Origin: Treponema bryantii
GTDB taxonomy: Bacteria; Spirochaetota; Spirochaetia; Treponematales; Treponemataceae
Reading direction: 5' to 3'
Assembly (NCBI RefSeq): GCF_900113965.1
Contig: NZ_FORI01000005.1
Span: 1-64,000, forward strand
DNA length: 64,000 bases
Position 1 is the stretch's first letter, and every line of letters begins with the position of its first letter. Below the pieces are notes generated by a model. That model worked only from the letters and a program-made list of their open reading frames with translations. It did no database searches and was not told where the DNA came from. Position numbers and translations under genes: made by a program. Of this stretch, positions 51,142 to 60,323 are shown one piece after another.

Positions 51142-52554
51142 ATGCTTCAAAAAAAATACGCTATAGGACGGAACTTTGGGCCGGCTTCTTTTTACGCACA
51201 GGCTCTCAAAATTGCCATTCCTGTTATGGCCCAGATGCTTATTCAGAATCTGGTTTCGCTGATTGATAATTTTATGGTGGCCGGACTTGGCGATGTGAAA
51301 ATGTCCGGTGTAAATATCTGCGGGCAGATTATTTTTGTCTTCATGGTTTTTATGAATACAATCTGCATGGCCGGCGGAATCTTCATGACTCAGTTTTCCG
51401 GCGCAAAAGATAAAGAGGGAATGAAGCAGTCCTTCTGCTTCAAGCTCTGGATGGGGCTTTTTGTTGTTGCTGTATTTTCTGTGTCCTGTTTTCTGCTGCC
51501 CCGTCAGATTTTAAGCTTCATGGTTCGAGGCAATTCTCAGGCAGTTTTGATTCTAGACCAGGGCGTTCAGTACATGAGAATCATGGGCTTTATGGGAATT
51601 CCCTGGATGCTCTCTGCAATGATTTCTTCTTCTTTGCGCGAGATTGGTAAGGTAAAGGTTCCGCTTGTAATTTCGATTATTGCAACCTGTGTAAATACTG
51701 TCTGTAACTGGATTTTGATTTACGGAAATCTTGGAGTGCCAAGACTCGAGGTGCGCGGTGCTGCCATTGCAACGGTAATTGCCCGTACTGTTGAAGCTCT
51801 GATTTTTATCGGCTACATGATTAAGCAGAAGCCTGATTTTGCGATTAAGTTTTTTGATGTTTTTCGCATAAACTTTGCTCTCTTTTGCGAGATTCTTAAA
51901 AAGGCCTGGATGATTATGCTTTCTGAAATGGTCTGGGCTATGGCAGAAACAATTACGACTGCTCTTTACAATGGCCGCGGTGGTGCCGACGTAGTTTCGG
52001 GAATGTCTTCCAGCTTTGCTATTTCCAATCTCTTCTTTGTTGCCTTCAATGGAATTATAACGGCGACGGGTGTAATCATAGGAAAGGATTTGGGAAGGGG
52101 AGAACTGGATCAGGCCCGACAGGAAAAGGTCTGGCTTTTGAATGGGTCTAAAATCTTTGGCCTCTTTTTTACCGGTATCGGCTTTTTGTGTCTGCTCCTG
52201 GTTCCTGTGGTTTTCAGAAATCTCAGTGCCAGCTCTCAGCATATCTGTCGTCAGATGGTTTTAGTGATGGCTATTTACATGCCGATCTGGGTTTACATAA
52301 ACTGTCAGTTTGCTGTAAGCCGGGCCGGTGGCGATACCGTGATGGGAATGGTGGTTGATGGAATCGGAAATTTTGGCATTGTAATTCCGGGGATTTTCCT
52401 GCTTGCAAATTTTACGGGGATTGGGCCGGTTGCCATGTATGCCATCATCAAGTTTGTTGAAGTTCCAAAAATCATGATTGCTCACTTCTGGCTTAAAAAA
52501 GAAAAGTGGCTTGTAAATCTTGCTCAGAAAGAAAATGAAGGTGAAGAAAAATGA
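51142..52554 (+). CDS. MATE-family efflux protein
   Basis: A 12-helix exporter that uses Na+ or H+ gradients to expel cationic drugs. The 470 residues have paired six-helix bundles and the start IAIPVMAQMLIQNLVSLIDNFMVAGLGDVKMSGVN typical of the DinF/NorM group. TATAAT is six bases before the ATG, with GAGG partly overlapping the -10, so a leaderless message is possible. Its stop overlaps the downstream permease (ATGA). Confidence 0.93.
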   Translation: MLQKKYAIGRNFGPASFYAQALKIAIPVMAQMLIQNLVSLIDNFMVAGLGDVKMSGVNICGQIIFVFMVFMNTICMAGGIFMTQFSGAKDKEGMKQSFCFKLWMGLFVVAVFSVSCFLLPRQILSFMVRGNSQAVLILDQGVQYMRIMGFMGIPWMLSAMISSSLREIGKVKVPLVISIIATCVNTVCNWILIYGNLGVPRLEVRGAAIATVIARTVEALIFIGYMIKQKPDFAIKFFDVFRINFALFCEILKKAWMIMLSEMVWAMAETITTALYNGRGGADVVSGMSSSFAISNLFFVAFNGIITATGVIIGKDLGRGELDQARQEKVWLLNGSKIFGLFFTGIGFLCLLLVPVVFRNLSASSQHICRQMVLVMAIYMPIWVYINCQFAVSRAGGDTVMGMVVDGIGNFGIVIPGIFLLANFTGIGPVAMYAIIKFVEVPKIMIAHFWLKKEKWLVNLAQKENEGEEK

Positions 52555-53726
52555 AAAAGCTTTTTGAAGGGATGAAAAATTTTATTAAGAGAGAGCCTGT
52601 GCTTTTTGCGGCTCTGCTGCTGGCTGTGCTTGCGGTGTGCCTGATCCGGCCTGGTGTAGAGCTTTGCCTTCAGGCAATTGATTTTCGAACACTGGCAATT
52701 CTTTTTTCTCTGATGATTGTTATCAAGGCTTTTCAGAGTCAGAACTTTCTCGATTTTATTGCGGCAAGATTGCTGAGACTTTGCAAGACGAGAAGGGCGC
52801 TTTATTTTTTGCTTACTTATCTTGTATTTTTCTCTTCCATGTTTGTAACAAATGATGTTGCTCTTTTGACTTTTGTGCCGATTACACTCTTGATTTTCAG
52901 ACGGATTGAACTTCCGGCTCTTCACATTGTTGTGCTGGAAACTCTGGCGGCAAATCTTGGTTCCTGCATCACGCCGATGGGAAATCCGCAGAATCTTTAT
53001 CTTTTTTCTTACTATGGTTTTAGCGCGCTTGAGTTCTTTGCGCTCACTGCAAAGATTGCACTGCCGTCGCTTTTTATTCTTGCAGTGATAATTATTTTCC
53101 TGACCCGCAGAAAGCTTGCAGAACACGGCGGAATGAAAGAGCCACATGAGCTAAGTGGAAATGTTTTACAGACTCAGGTTGTCCGCCTCAAGGCTGATTT
53201 TCGTACAGCCCTTTATTTTGCTGATTTTGTAATCTGCCTGCTTACAGTTTTTCATGTAGTGAATTATCTGATTATGTTAGCGGTAACAGTTGTGATAATG
53301 GCAATCTGCAACTGGCGTCTTTTCAAAAAGGTTGATTACAGTCTGCTCCTTACTTTTGTGGGCTTTTTTATTTTTACAAAAAGTCTTTCAAAGGTTCCAG
53401 CCTTTACTGATTTTGTAAATTCACTTTTATCGTCATCGCTTAAAACTTACCTGACCGGAATTGCTGCCAGCCAGATAATAAGCAACGTTCCAGCCGCCCT
53501 GCTTCTCAGTGGCTTTACAGAAAACGGCGCAATGCTGCTGCTGGCAGTAAATGTGGGCGGCCTGGGCACTCTCATCGCCAGCATGGCAAGTGTGATTTCC
53601 TTTAAGTTGTATAAGTCCTCGCTGGTTGAGCCTGTCGAAACCAGTCACGATAATTACTTTGCAGTGTTTACAGCTTATAATGTCGTACTTCTGCTGATTC
53701 TTGGTTTTGTGGTTTATCTTATTTAA
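52551..53726 (+). CDS. Anion permease, ArsB/NhaD/SLC13-like
   Basis: A 391-residue protein with about ten membrane helices, including FVTNDVALLTFVPITLLIF and the hairpin LGSCITPMGNPQNLYLF, both family marks of ion transporter superfamily members. Substrate unknown (arsenite, citrate or Na+/H+). Close to the C-terminus, residues SLVEPVETS are coded by an in-frame palindromic repeat (53622-53644). It starts inside the MATE gene's last codons and ends overlapping the GH2 gene tail by eight bases. Confidence 0.85.
   Translation: MKKLFEGMKNFIKREPVLFAALLLAVLAVCLIRPGVELCLQAIDFRTLAILFSLMIVIKAFQSQNFLDFIAARLLRLCKTRRALYFLLTYLVFFSSMFVTNDVALLTFVPITLLIFRRIELPALHIVVLETLAANLGSCITPMGNPQNLYLFSYYGFSALEFFALTAKIALPSLFILAVIIIFLTRRKLAEHGGMKEPHELSGNVLQTQVVRLKADFRTALYFADFVICLLTVFHVVNYLIMLAVTVVIMAICNWRLFKKVDYSLLLTFVGFFIFTKSLSKVPAFTDFVNSLLSSSLKTYLTGIAASQIISNVPAALLLSGFTENGAMLLLAVNVGGLGTLIASMASVISFKLYKSSLVEPVETSHDNYFAVFTAYNVVLLLILGFVVYLI
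53622..53644. repeat. In-frame palindromic repeat inside the permease gene
   Basis: CTGGTTGAGC..GTCGAAACCAG (reverse orientation relative to the copy in GH115) reads as LVEPVET in a loop between the last two membrane helices. Confidence 0.75.
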
Positions 53727-56700
53727 ACCTGAACCACTTAAAATCAAAGTTACTTCCCGGCAAAAATACGAAGCTGATTTTCTGCAGGCCTTTCACTGGT
53801 GTCAGCTGGAAGGTCTTTTCTTCGTAGTTGTCTGTGTGTGGGAATTCGATTACCTGAGTTGTAGAACTTCCATCAGCGGCAAAGAACTTAATGTTGATTG
53901 TATTGTTCTCTGTGTTTGACTTTCCGCAGATTGTGAGTTTTGTTGTAGTGGTGTCGCCAAAATCCATATTCGTAAAATCAAGGTTAACATTGTTACCGAT
54001 TTTCTCTACAGCAGTGTCTGTCTTTGTGAAAGAGTCGCCGGCGATTAAGTCTGCATCGAGGGCTGCGAGTTTTGCAAAAGCTTTAGGCGACTTTTCAAAA
54101 TAGAAACCGTGCAGGTAGAGGTCATGCGTAAATGCAATTGTGATTGTATGAACTCCAAAGAGACGGCGGTCTAATGTAAACACATTTTCAGAATAAGTGT
54201 TGTAAATTGATTCGTGCTTGTAAGTGAAGCGGCCGAGGAGTTTTGAGTTGCCGGGGTTTGTGCCGGTGCCGTCCCAGATTTCGATAGGGAACTCGGTTGA
54301 GAAACTGAAGATTGGAAGATGGATTGTGTCTGCTCCGTCGGCTCCAAAATCAACCTTATCAAAGCTTACCCAGGTTGCGCCGCACTTGCGGTTTGAGATT
54401 CCGCTTTCAAGCGACATCTCTGGTTTTTGTTTGTCGTTTGTGGCATCGTAGCTGTCGAAGCGGCAGGCTTCTATGAGTGTGTACGGATTTCGCTTTTGAG
54501 TTCCGATGCCGCTTACGGTGAACGGCAGGTCGCTGATTACTTCGTCATACTTAGTGTTGTTGCGGGCAGTGCAGCGGAGAATACATTCGCCGTCGGAGTT
54601 GGCGGAGATTGTCGACTCTGCGGTGGTTTCGATACATTCGCTTCGCGAACACTCAACCACCGGCGTTACGGTAATGTTGTCTGCAGAGACGCATTCCTTC
54701 AAAACCGGGTTCCAGCTGATTTCTTTGATGCTAGCATTTTCCGGAAGAACTCTTGCAGTTACGTGAACTTCGCGGTGAGTCGCATCGAGCTTTGTTGAAC
54801 CGTCTGCAATCAGTTCAATTTTTCGGGTCGGGATAAAATCCTTTTCCGGGCGGATTGCAAAATATGGTGCAGCTTCCTTCCATTCTTTTCCGTCAAACTT
54901 GAGGGAAACATTCTGAAGACCAGCACTAGCGGCAGTGATTACAAAGCTGGAGTTGTTGTTTTTTGAACGTACAATTGCAATCAGTCTGTTTGTAAAAAGT
55001 CTTCTGGTATGGCTGCGGCCGGTTGCACTTACGTATTCCTCATAATCTGTTGAGTCGCCGTTATCCATGCCAACAAGTTCTGCATCTCCTGCGACGTTGA
55101 ACGTAATGTAGTTACGTGCGTTTTCTACGAGTGTTCCATCCTTATCAGCAAGCATAATCTGAATAAAATGGAGAGAACCAGATTTTCCGCTTTCATCTTC
55201 TGTTTCAGAATTCAAAATGATTTTAGCGGGATCTCCAAAAGATTTTTTTACATCTTCTGCAATTGCGTTTCCATCTTTATCATAAGCAACAGCTTTGATT
55301 TCGCCTTTGTGATATTCTACAATCCAGTGACCAAACGGTTCTGCACCGTCTTTGTGATTTATTTCCTGACGGCCAAGTGAAGTTCCGTTAAAGAAAAGTT
55401 CAACGCCTTCGCCATTGGTATAGGCTTTTACATCAATCAACTGGCCTTCGTTCCAGTCCCAGTACGGAAGCAGGTGAACGAAAGGTTCTGTGTTGTTTCT
55501 AGCCCATTCTGATTTGAAAAGATAGAAGGTGTCCTTAGGGAAACCTGCTGTATCAATCTGTCCGAAGAAAGAAGATTTTGTGTGATACGGAGTAGGTTCA
55601 CCAATGTAGTCCCAGCCGGTCCAGATATACTGGCCTGCGCTGAACGGACAGTCGCGGTCATTTGCAATTACAGTCTGTGTGTTTGCGCAGCCCCATGGAG
55701 TTGTACAGTTTCCAAGAGTTGAACACTGGCCGTCGCTGAAGGTAACGAGTTTAAGCGAATCCGGGAAGTGGTATATTCCGCGACTCTGAACAGTTGAGCC
55801 GGTTTCACTTCCGTAAATTTTCCAGTCAGGATTTTTCTGATGATGTTCGTTGTAGAGGCGCTCAAGATAGTTGTAGCCGACAGTGTCGATTTCACCAGCA
55901 CATTTCTGTGCACCTTCTGTCATCATATAATTTGAAGCAATGGTAATCTGCGCATTTTTGTTTGGGTCACTTTTCTGAACACAGGTATAGAGACGCTTTG
56001 TGATTTCAAATCCGTTTCCCATGTGAGTATCATAAATCTCATTTCCAACTGACCACATAATGAGGCTTGGATGATTGCGATCACGACGTACCCAGTTTGT
56101 TACATCGCGCTCACACCAATCGTTGAAATAGTTTCCGTAGTCAAATGTGGTCTTAGGTTTTTCCCACATATCAAAAATCTCGTCGTCAACAAGAAGTCCC
56201 ATTTCATCACAGAGATCCATCCAGGCAGATGGCGGCGGGTTATGAGAACAGCGAACAGAGTTTACTCCCATTTCCTTGAGTTTTCTGAACTGGCGTCGGA
56301 GTGCATCAATATGGAAAGCAGCTCCAAGTGCACCCTGGTCGTGATGCTGACACGCCCCGTATATTTTCTGATGGCGGCCATTTAAGAAAAAGCCTTTGTC
56401 TGCTGTGAAAACTGCATGCTTAAAGCCACAATGCTGCTGAACTTCATCAATTACAGCATCATTTTTGTCCATCAGCTTTGTAGTTAATATATAGAAGAAT
56501 GGCGCATTAAGTTCCCAGAGAATAGGCTGTTCAACAGCCAGTTCTTCTTGAGCTCGGGAAATTGAAGTGGTTGCAAGAGAAGGAACATTCTGATGCAGCC
56601 AGTCAGATTCTTCTTCACGAACAGGCACCGGTGACAAAGGGAATTCAGTTTTTGCAAAAACAGTTCCATCAGGGGCAGTAATTATATTTTCAATTTTGTG

Positions 56701-57294
56701 TCCGCTGATTGCGCCGGAAACTTCAACAGAGATTTTGATATTCCATTCACCGGCAAGATTTGCGGAATCGGCTGGAGTTGCAGTGAAATAAACTCCGTCT
56801 GTCGGAAGGTACACGCGGTCTGTATTTATAAAATAAACATCGCGGATAATTCCAGCACCGGAATACCAGCGGGTGTTACAGTTCTGATAAACTGCAATCA
56901 CGAGCACTTCATTATCGCCCTCGTGAACTAATGAAGAAATATCAAGTTCAAAAGTAGAGTAGCCGTATTTCCATTCACCGGCCTTCTTGCCGTTTATCCA
57001 TACAGCACTGTTCATATAAACAGCTTCAAAACGAATTGCACAATGACGGCTGTTAACTTCTTCTGCGCTTAGTGAAAAACTCTTTTTATAGAAGCCCACG
57101 CTGTTTTTATACAGTTCATTTACATGATGAATCTGCCAGTCATGAGGTATCCGTACGGGTGCATATTTTTGTGTCACCGCACAATCATAAAACTGCTCCG
57201 GAGTAAAGAGAACCGGTTTTTCATCCTTATACATAGAAGCTTCGTCTAAAGCAAGCTCGGCAAACTGCCAGCCATCATTGAATAATTTCTTCAT
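53719..57294 (-). CDS. Large GH2 glycosidase, beta-galactosidase-like
   Basis: Cytosolic beta-glycosidase, probably for galactosides or related sugars. The 1191 residues comprise the sugar-binding sandwich (KLFNDGWQF to about 170), an Ig-like domain, and the TIM barrel with acid/base Glu in WSVGNEIYD near 417 and the nucleophile in YGSETGS near 497. After about 690 come Ig-like modules and two sandwich domains that may bind sugars. No signal peptide, which is odd for a protein with such modules. ATG 57294 has TTCACA, 17 bp, TATAAT and seven bases before it; the frame is open to 57372 but would include that promoter. Residues about 878-890 come from an inserted repeat. Confidence 0.9.
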   Translation of the reverse strand: MKKLFNDGWQFAELALDEASMYKDEKPVLFTPEQFYDCAVTQKYAPVRIPHDWQIHHVNELYKNSVGFYKKSFSLSAEEVNSRHCAIRFEAVYMNSAVWINGKKAGEWKYGYSTFELDISSLVHEGDNEVLVIAVYQNCNTRWYSGAGIIRDVYFINTDRVYLPTDGVYFTATPADSANLAGEWNIKISVEVSGAISGHKIENIITAPDGTVFAKTEFPLSPVPVREEESDWLHQNVPSLATTSISRAQEELAVEQPILWELNAPFFYILTTKLMDKNDAVIDEVQQHCGFKHAVFTADKGFFLNGRHQKIYGACQHHDQGALGAAFHIDALRRQFRKLKEMGVNSVRCSHNPPPSAWMDLCDEMGLLVDDEIFDMWEKPKTTFDYGNYFNDWCERDVTNWVRRDRNHPSLIMWSVGNEIYDTHMGNGFEITKRLYTCVQKSDPNKNAQITIASNYMMTEGAQKCAGEIDTVGYNYLERLYNEHHQKNPDWKIYGSETGSTVQSRGIYHFPDSLKLVTFSDGQCSTLGNCTTPWGCANTQTVIANDRDCPFSAGQYIWTGWDYIGEPTPYHTKSSFFGQIDTAGFPKDTFYLFKSEWARNNTEPFVHLLPYWDWNEGQLIDVKAYTNGEGVELFFNGTSLGRQEINHKDGAEPFGHWIVEYHKGEIKAVAYDKDGNAIAEDVKKSFGDPAKIILNSETEDESGKSGSLHFIQIMLADKDGTLVENARNYITFNVAGDAELVGMDNGDSTDYEEYVSATGRSHTRRLFTNRLIAIVRSKNNNSSFVITAASAGLQNVSLKFDGKEWKEAAPYFAIRPEKDFIPTRKIELIADGSTKLDATHREVHVTARVLPENASIKEISWNPVLKECVSADNITVTPVVECSRSECIETTAESTISANSDGECILRCTARNNTKYDEVISDLPFTVSGIGTQKRNPYTLIEACRFDSYDATNDKQKPEMSLESGISNRKCGATWVSFDKVDFGADGADTIHLPIFSFSTEFPIEIWDGTGTNPGNSKLLGRFTYKHESIYNTYSENVFTLDRRLFGVHTITIAFTHDLYLHGFYFEKSPKAFAKLAALDADLIAGDSFTKTDTAVEKIGNNVNLDFTNMDFGDTTTTKLTICGKSNTENNTINIKFFAADGSSTTQVIEFPHTDNYEEKTFQLTPVKGLQKISFVFLPGSNFDFKWFRFK
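54621..54662. repeat. In-frame palindromic repeat inside GH2
   Basis: The long form, CGGTGGTTTCGATAC-ATTCGCTTCGCGAAC-ACTCAACCACCG, read on the minus strand, gives VVECSRSECIETT within an Ig-like domain. It has the same outer arms and another inner hairpin than the copy at 17247. Confidence 0.8.
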
Positions 57295-57301
57295 GCGTAA
57301 A

Positions 57302-57330
57302 ATTATAATAGTGAAATTAAAATCTGTGAA
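57302..57330 (-). promoter_or_regulatory. Promoter of GH2, likely leaderless
   Basis: On the minus strand TTCACA (57325-57330) lies 17 bp from TATAAT (57302-57307), which is seven bases before ATG 57294. No ribosome site. Confidence 0.6.
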
Positions 57331-57405
57331 TAAGAGAAAAATATGGTATAATAAAATCACCGATAAATACAAGAATGGCTTTTTTTAAGGAGGTTAAAGC
57401 CCATT

Positions 57406-57804
57406 ATGAACGAAATCTACGAATTCATCAAAAAATGCGGAACTTATTATCTTGCAACTGTTGAGGACGGACAGCCTAGAAACAGACCGTTCGGAACTAT
57501 AAATATTTTTGACAACAAACTTTACATTCAGACTGGAAAGAGTAAGGATGTTTCAAAGCAGATTCAGAAAAATCCTAAAGTAGAAATCTGCTGCTTTGAC
57601 GGCTCAACTGGTCAGTGGTTGCGTCTTGCCGGTGAGCTCGTTCGTGACGACCGCCGCGAGGCTAAGGTTGATATGCTCGAGCACTATCCAGATTTGAAGA
57701 ATATGTACTCAGCTGATGATGACAATACAGAAGTTCTTTACTTCAAAAATGCCACTGCAACAATTTACAGCTTCGGTGGTGCACCAAAGGTTGTAAAGTT
57801 CTAG
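57406..57804 (+). CDS. Pyridoxamine 5'-phosphate oxidase-like flavin protein
   Basis: A 132-residue split-barrel protein that binds flavin or a similar cofactor. YLATVEDGQPRNRPFGTINIFDNKLYIQTGKSKDVSKQIQKNPKVEI is the family's central block. Such small proteins are seldom true PdxH enzymes; the substrate is unknown. AAGGAGG lies ten bases before the ATG, and a TATAAT upstream. Confidence 0.88.
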   Translation: MNEIYEFIKKCGTYYLATVEDGQPRNRPFGTINIFDNKLYIQTGKSKDVSKQIQKNPKVEICCFDGSTGQWLRLAGELVRDDRREAKVDMLEHYPDLKNMYSADDDNTEVLYFKNATATIYSFGGAPKVVKF

Positions 57805-57870
57805 GTTGACTTGCCTCCGTTGTAAAATATATTATTTCAGAATAAATAATTATACGGCGGAGGTGTACCC

Positions 57871-58635
57871 ATGATAAAGTCTAATGAATATCCTGTTCTG
57901 GAGTTTGATACAGATCAGGATGCAGTTGTAAATCCATTTAAGTGGAATCTTGAAAAGTTTAAGACAAACAAACTGATTATTACTTTCTTCCCGGAAGTCA
58001 TGGAGTCTTTGAAAAAGGACGGACTCATTGAAGTAGAGCGTCACTTTGGCGGTGAGAACCCTGTTGATATTTACCGCTTCACTGACGCACCCGATATCCT
58101 GATTACCCTCGGCTATGTCGGCTGTCCTGCTTGCGCCGGAAACCTCGAAGTCTTTGCTGCCTGCGGTCTCACAAAGGTTATGTTCTGCGGTGGCGGCGGT
58201 GTTCTCGATAAGAATATCAAAGTAGGTGAGCTTCTCGTTGTTGAAGGCGCAATCCGTGACGAAGGTTTTTCATACCGTTACATCGAACCAGCCCGCTATA
58301 TTTATACCGATAAGGCAGTTACAAAAAAGGTAACAGATTATCTTGATACTCATAAAATCTCGTATTTGACCGGCATTACCTGGACTACAGACGCAATGTT
58401 CCGTGAAACAAAAGCACTCGTAGAACAGCGAAAAGCTGAGGGTGCAAAAATCGTTGAGATGGAACAGGCTGGCTGTATTGCAATTGCTCAATACCGTAAG
58501 TTTGATTACGCTGCAATTATCTATGGTGGTGACGATGTTTCGCAGAATGAATGGGATATCCGTTCCTGGGATAATCGAAAGGGCATCCGCTACAATCTTG
58601 TGATGCTGTGCCGCGAGCTGGTAAAAGAGATTTAA
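57871..58635 (+). CDS. Nucleoside phosphorylase
   Basis: Splits a nucleoside to base and ribose 1-phosphate. The 254 residues have the phosphorylase fold, with CGGGGVLDKNIKVGELLVVEGAIRDEG near 108-135, TTDAMFRE near 172, and VEMEQAGCIAIAQYR near 195 (Glu-Met-Glu ribose site). Similar to uridine phosphorylases, but it may use another base or a modified nucleoside. GGAGG precedes the ATG. First of a run of closely spaced plus-strand genes. Confidence 0.85.
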   Translation: MIKSNEYPVLEFDTDQDAVVNPFKWNLEKFKTNKLIITFFPEVMESLKKDGLIEVERHFGGENPVDIYRFTDAPDILITLGYVGCPACAGNLEVFAACGLTKVMFCGGGGVLDKNIKVGELLVVEGAIRDEGFSYRYIEPARYIYTDKAVTKKVTDYLDTHKISYLTGITWTTDAMFRETKALVEQRKAEGAKIVEMEQAGCIAIAQYRKFDYAAIIYGGDDVSQNEWDIRSWDNRKGIRYNLVMLCRELVKEI

Positions 58636-58639
58636 GGAC

Positions 58640-59599
58640 ATGAACAAAAAGCAGATTTTCATAAATACAGTAAAAGTCACACTTGCCGCAATTATGGCAA
58701 TTCTTGTTGCGAAGGCGCTCAAACTTGAGTTTGCGGTGTCTGCCGGAATTGTTGCAATTCTTTCTGTGCAGCCGACCAAAAAGGAAACTCTTAAAACCGC
58801 TCTCTCCCGTTTTCTGGCCTTTGCAATTGCGCTTGTGATTTCCGGTATTTTGTTTAATCTGCTTGGTTTTACTGTCTATGTCTTTTTTATCTATCTTGCA
58901 ATTTTCATTTTGATCTGTCAGTGGTGCGGCTGGATTTCTTCGATGGCTATGGACTCAGTTTTGATTTCTCATTTTCTGAGCCTTGGAAAAACAGGCTTCC
59001 TGGAAATCAAAAACGAAGCTCTGCTTTTTGTAGTGGGTGTTGGCTTTGGTATTTTCGTTAATCTTTTTCTTCATAAGAAAACTGATTATATAGAAGAATT
59101 GAAAAATCAAACGGATGAAAAAATAAAGCTCGTGCTTCACCGCATGTCGCTCCGCATTCTCAATCCGGATTTTGCAGATTACGACGGCACTTGTTTTGAT
59201 TCTCTGAACCAGAGTCTTTTCACCGCTAAAAAACAGGCAGAAGAAAATTTCAACAATCAGTTTACAAGCCGCGACACTTTTGATACCCGCTATCTTGCAA
59301 TGCGTGAAAATCAGACAAAGGTTCTTTATGAGATGTTCAAGAGTGTACGCCAGATTAAAACTGTTCCCGGTACAGCTCAGATGGTTGCAGATTTTCTCGA
59401 AAAAGTTTCTGTTGAATATCACAAGGATAATGATGTTCAGGATCTGCTTGCAGGACTCAAAGAAATCAGAAGCAAAATGAAGATTGTGCCGCTACCGGAA
59501 AATCGTGATGAGTTCGAAGACCGTGCAAATCTTTTTACTCTTCTGGAACGTCTTCAGGAGTTTTTAGAAATCAAAAGTAACTTTCTTAAAAATAATTAA
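58640..59599 (+). CDS. FUSC/aromatic acid exporter-like membrane protein
   Basis: A 319-residue protein with five to six hydrophobic helices in the first 150 residues (VTLAAIMAILVAKALKLEFAVSAGIVAILSVQPT), and a long helical cytosolic half. The pattern is that of the ArAE_1/DUF939 family, whose relatives export aromatic acids. Function here is not shown. AAGGA lies before the ATG; four bases separate it from the phosphorylase. Confidence 0.78.
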   Translation: MNKKQIFINTVKVTLAAIMAILVAKALKLEFAVSAGIVAILSVQPTKKETLKTALSRFLAFAIALVISGILFNLLGFTVYVFFIYLAIFILICQWCGWISSMAMDSVLISHFLSLGKTGFLEIKNEALLFVVGVGFGIFVNLFLHKKTDYIEELKNQTDEKIKLVLHRMSLRILNPDFADYDGTCFDSLNQSLFTAKKQAEENFNNQFTSRDTFDTRYLAMRENQTKVLYEMFKSVRQIKTVPGTAQMVADFLEKVSVEYHKDNDVQDLLAGLKEIRSKMKIVPLPENRDEFEDRANLFTLLERLQEFLEIKSNFLKNN

Positions 59600-59614
59600 A
59601 TGGGTAATTGAAAA

Positions 59615-60205
59615 ATGAAACTATATATTTCTGACTTACATTTTTATGATGAAAAATCAATAAAACTTGATGAACGCAATTTTGCTGATGTTCGTGAAAT
59701 GAATCAGTATATGATTAATCAGTGGAACGCGACGGTGAAGGGTGGAGATATAGTCTTTGTGCTTGGTGATTTGTTCTGGACAAAAGAGCCTGATGAAGTA
59801 AATTATATTCTGAACCGTCTCAGTGGAAAAATCTGTCTGATTGAAGGAAATCATGATAACCGCTGGCTCAAAAAGCCAGGCATAAATCTCGATCGCTTCG
59901 AATGGATTAAAACTTATGCAGAGTTTCAGGATGGAGATTTCAATATAATCGCAAGCCATTATCCAACCTTCTGCTATAATCATCAGCATCTTGTAAATGA
60001 AGACGGCTCTTCGCGAACTTATATGATGTATGGCCATGTTCACAATACCCAGGATGAACTGCTTGTAAACCAATTTCAAAATATTACCAGAGAAAAAAAT
60101 ATTCCATGTAATATGATTAACTGTTTCTGCAAGTTCAGCGATTATAAACCGCTCTCACTCGAACAGTGGATTGAACTGGATGCTAAGCGCCGCAGTACTT
60201 TGTAA
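59615..60205 (+). CDS. Metallophosphoesterase
   Basis: A 196-residue calcineurin-like enzyme. The two-metal site is seen in DLHFYDE (near 7), FVLGDLFW (near 50), EGNHDNRW (near 76), ASHYPTF (near 112) and YGHVHNT (near 133). Substrate is unknown. No clear ribosome site, 16 bp from the FUSC gene, so readthrough and coupling are likely. Confidence 0.88.
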   Translation: MKLYISDLHFYDEKSIKLDERNFADVREMNQYMINQWNATVKGGDIVFVLGDLFWTKEPDEVNYILNRLSGKICLIEGNHDNRWLKKPGINLDRFEWIKTYAEFQDGDFNIIASHYPTFCYNHQHLVNEDGSSRTYMMYGHVHNTQDELLVNQFQNITREKNIPCNMINCFCKFSDYKPLSLEQWIELDAKRRSTL

Positions 60206-60230
60206 TCACAATTAAATTGTATACAATCTA

Positions 60231-60260
60231 TTGACATTCGACCCATTAAAAATATATACT
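60231..60260 (+). promoter_or_regulatory. Promoter of trxB
   Basis: Consensus TTGACA at 60231-60236 and TATACT at 60255-60260 with 18 bp between (or TATATA with 16). The ATG is 64 bases further on. Confidence 0.6.
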
Positions 60261-60323
60261 CCAAACAGCTGGCCGCTAAATGCTAGAGTAATAGCATAAA
60301 ATCTGTTAGAATTGAGGTTATCT

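Noticed and set aside
52524-53147. 207-codon frame antisense to the permease
   Set aside because: Lys/Ser-rich shadow of membrane-helix codons.
57806-57870. Anti-ribosome-site hairpin ahead of the nucleoside phosphorylase
   Set aside because: CCTCCGT could pair with CGGAGG, but a likely promoter (TTGACT with TATATT) lies so that the first arm would not be in the RNA; too weak to claim a riboswitch.
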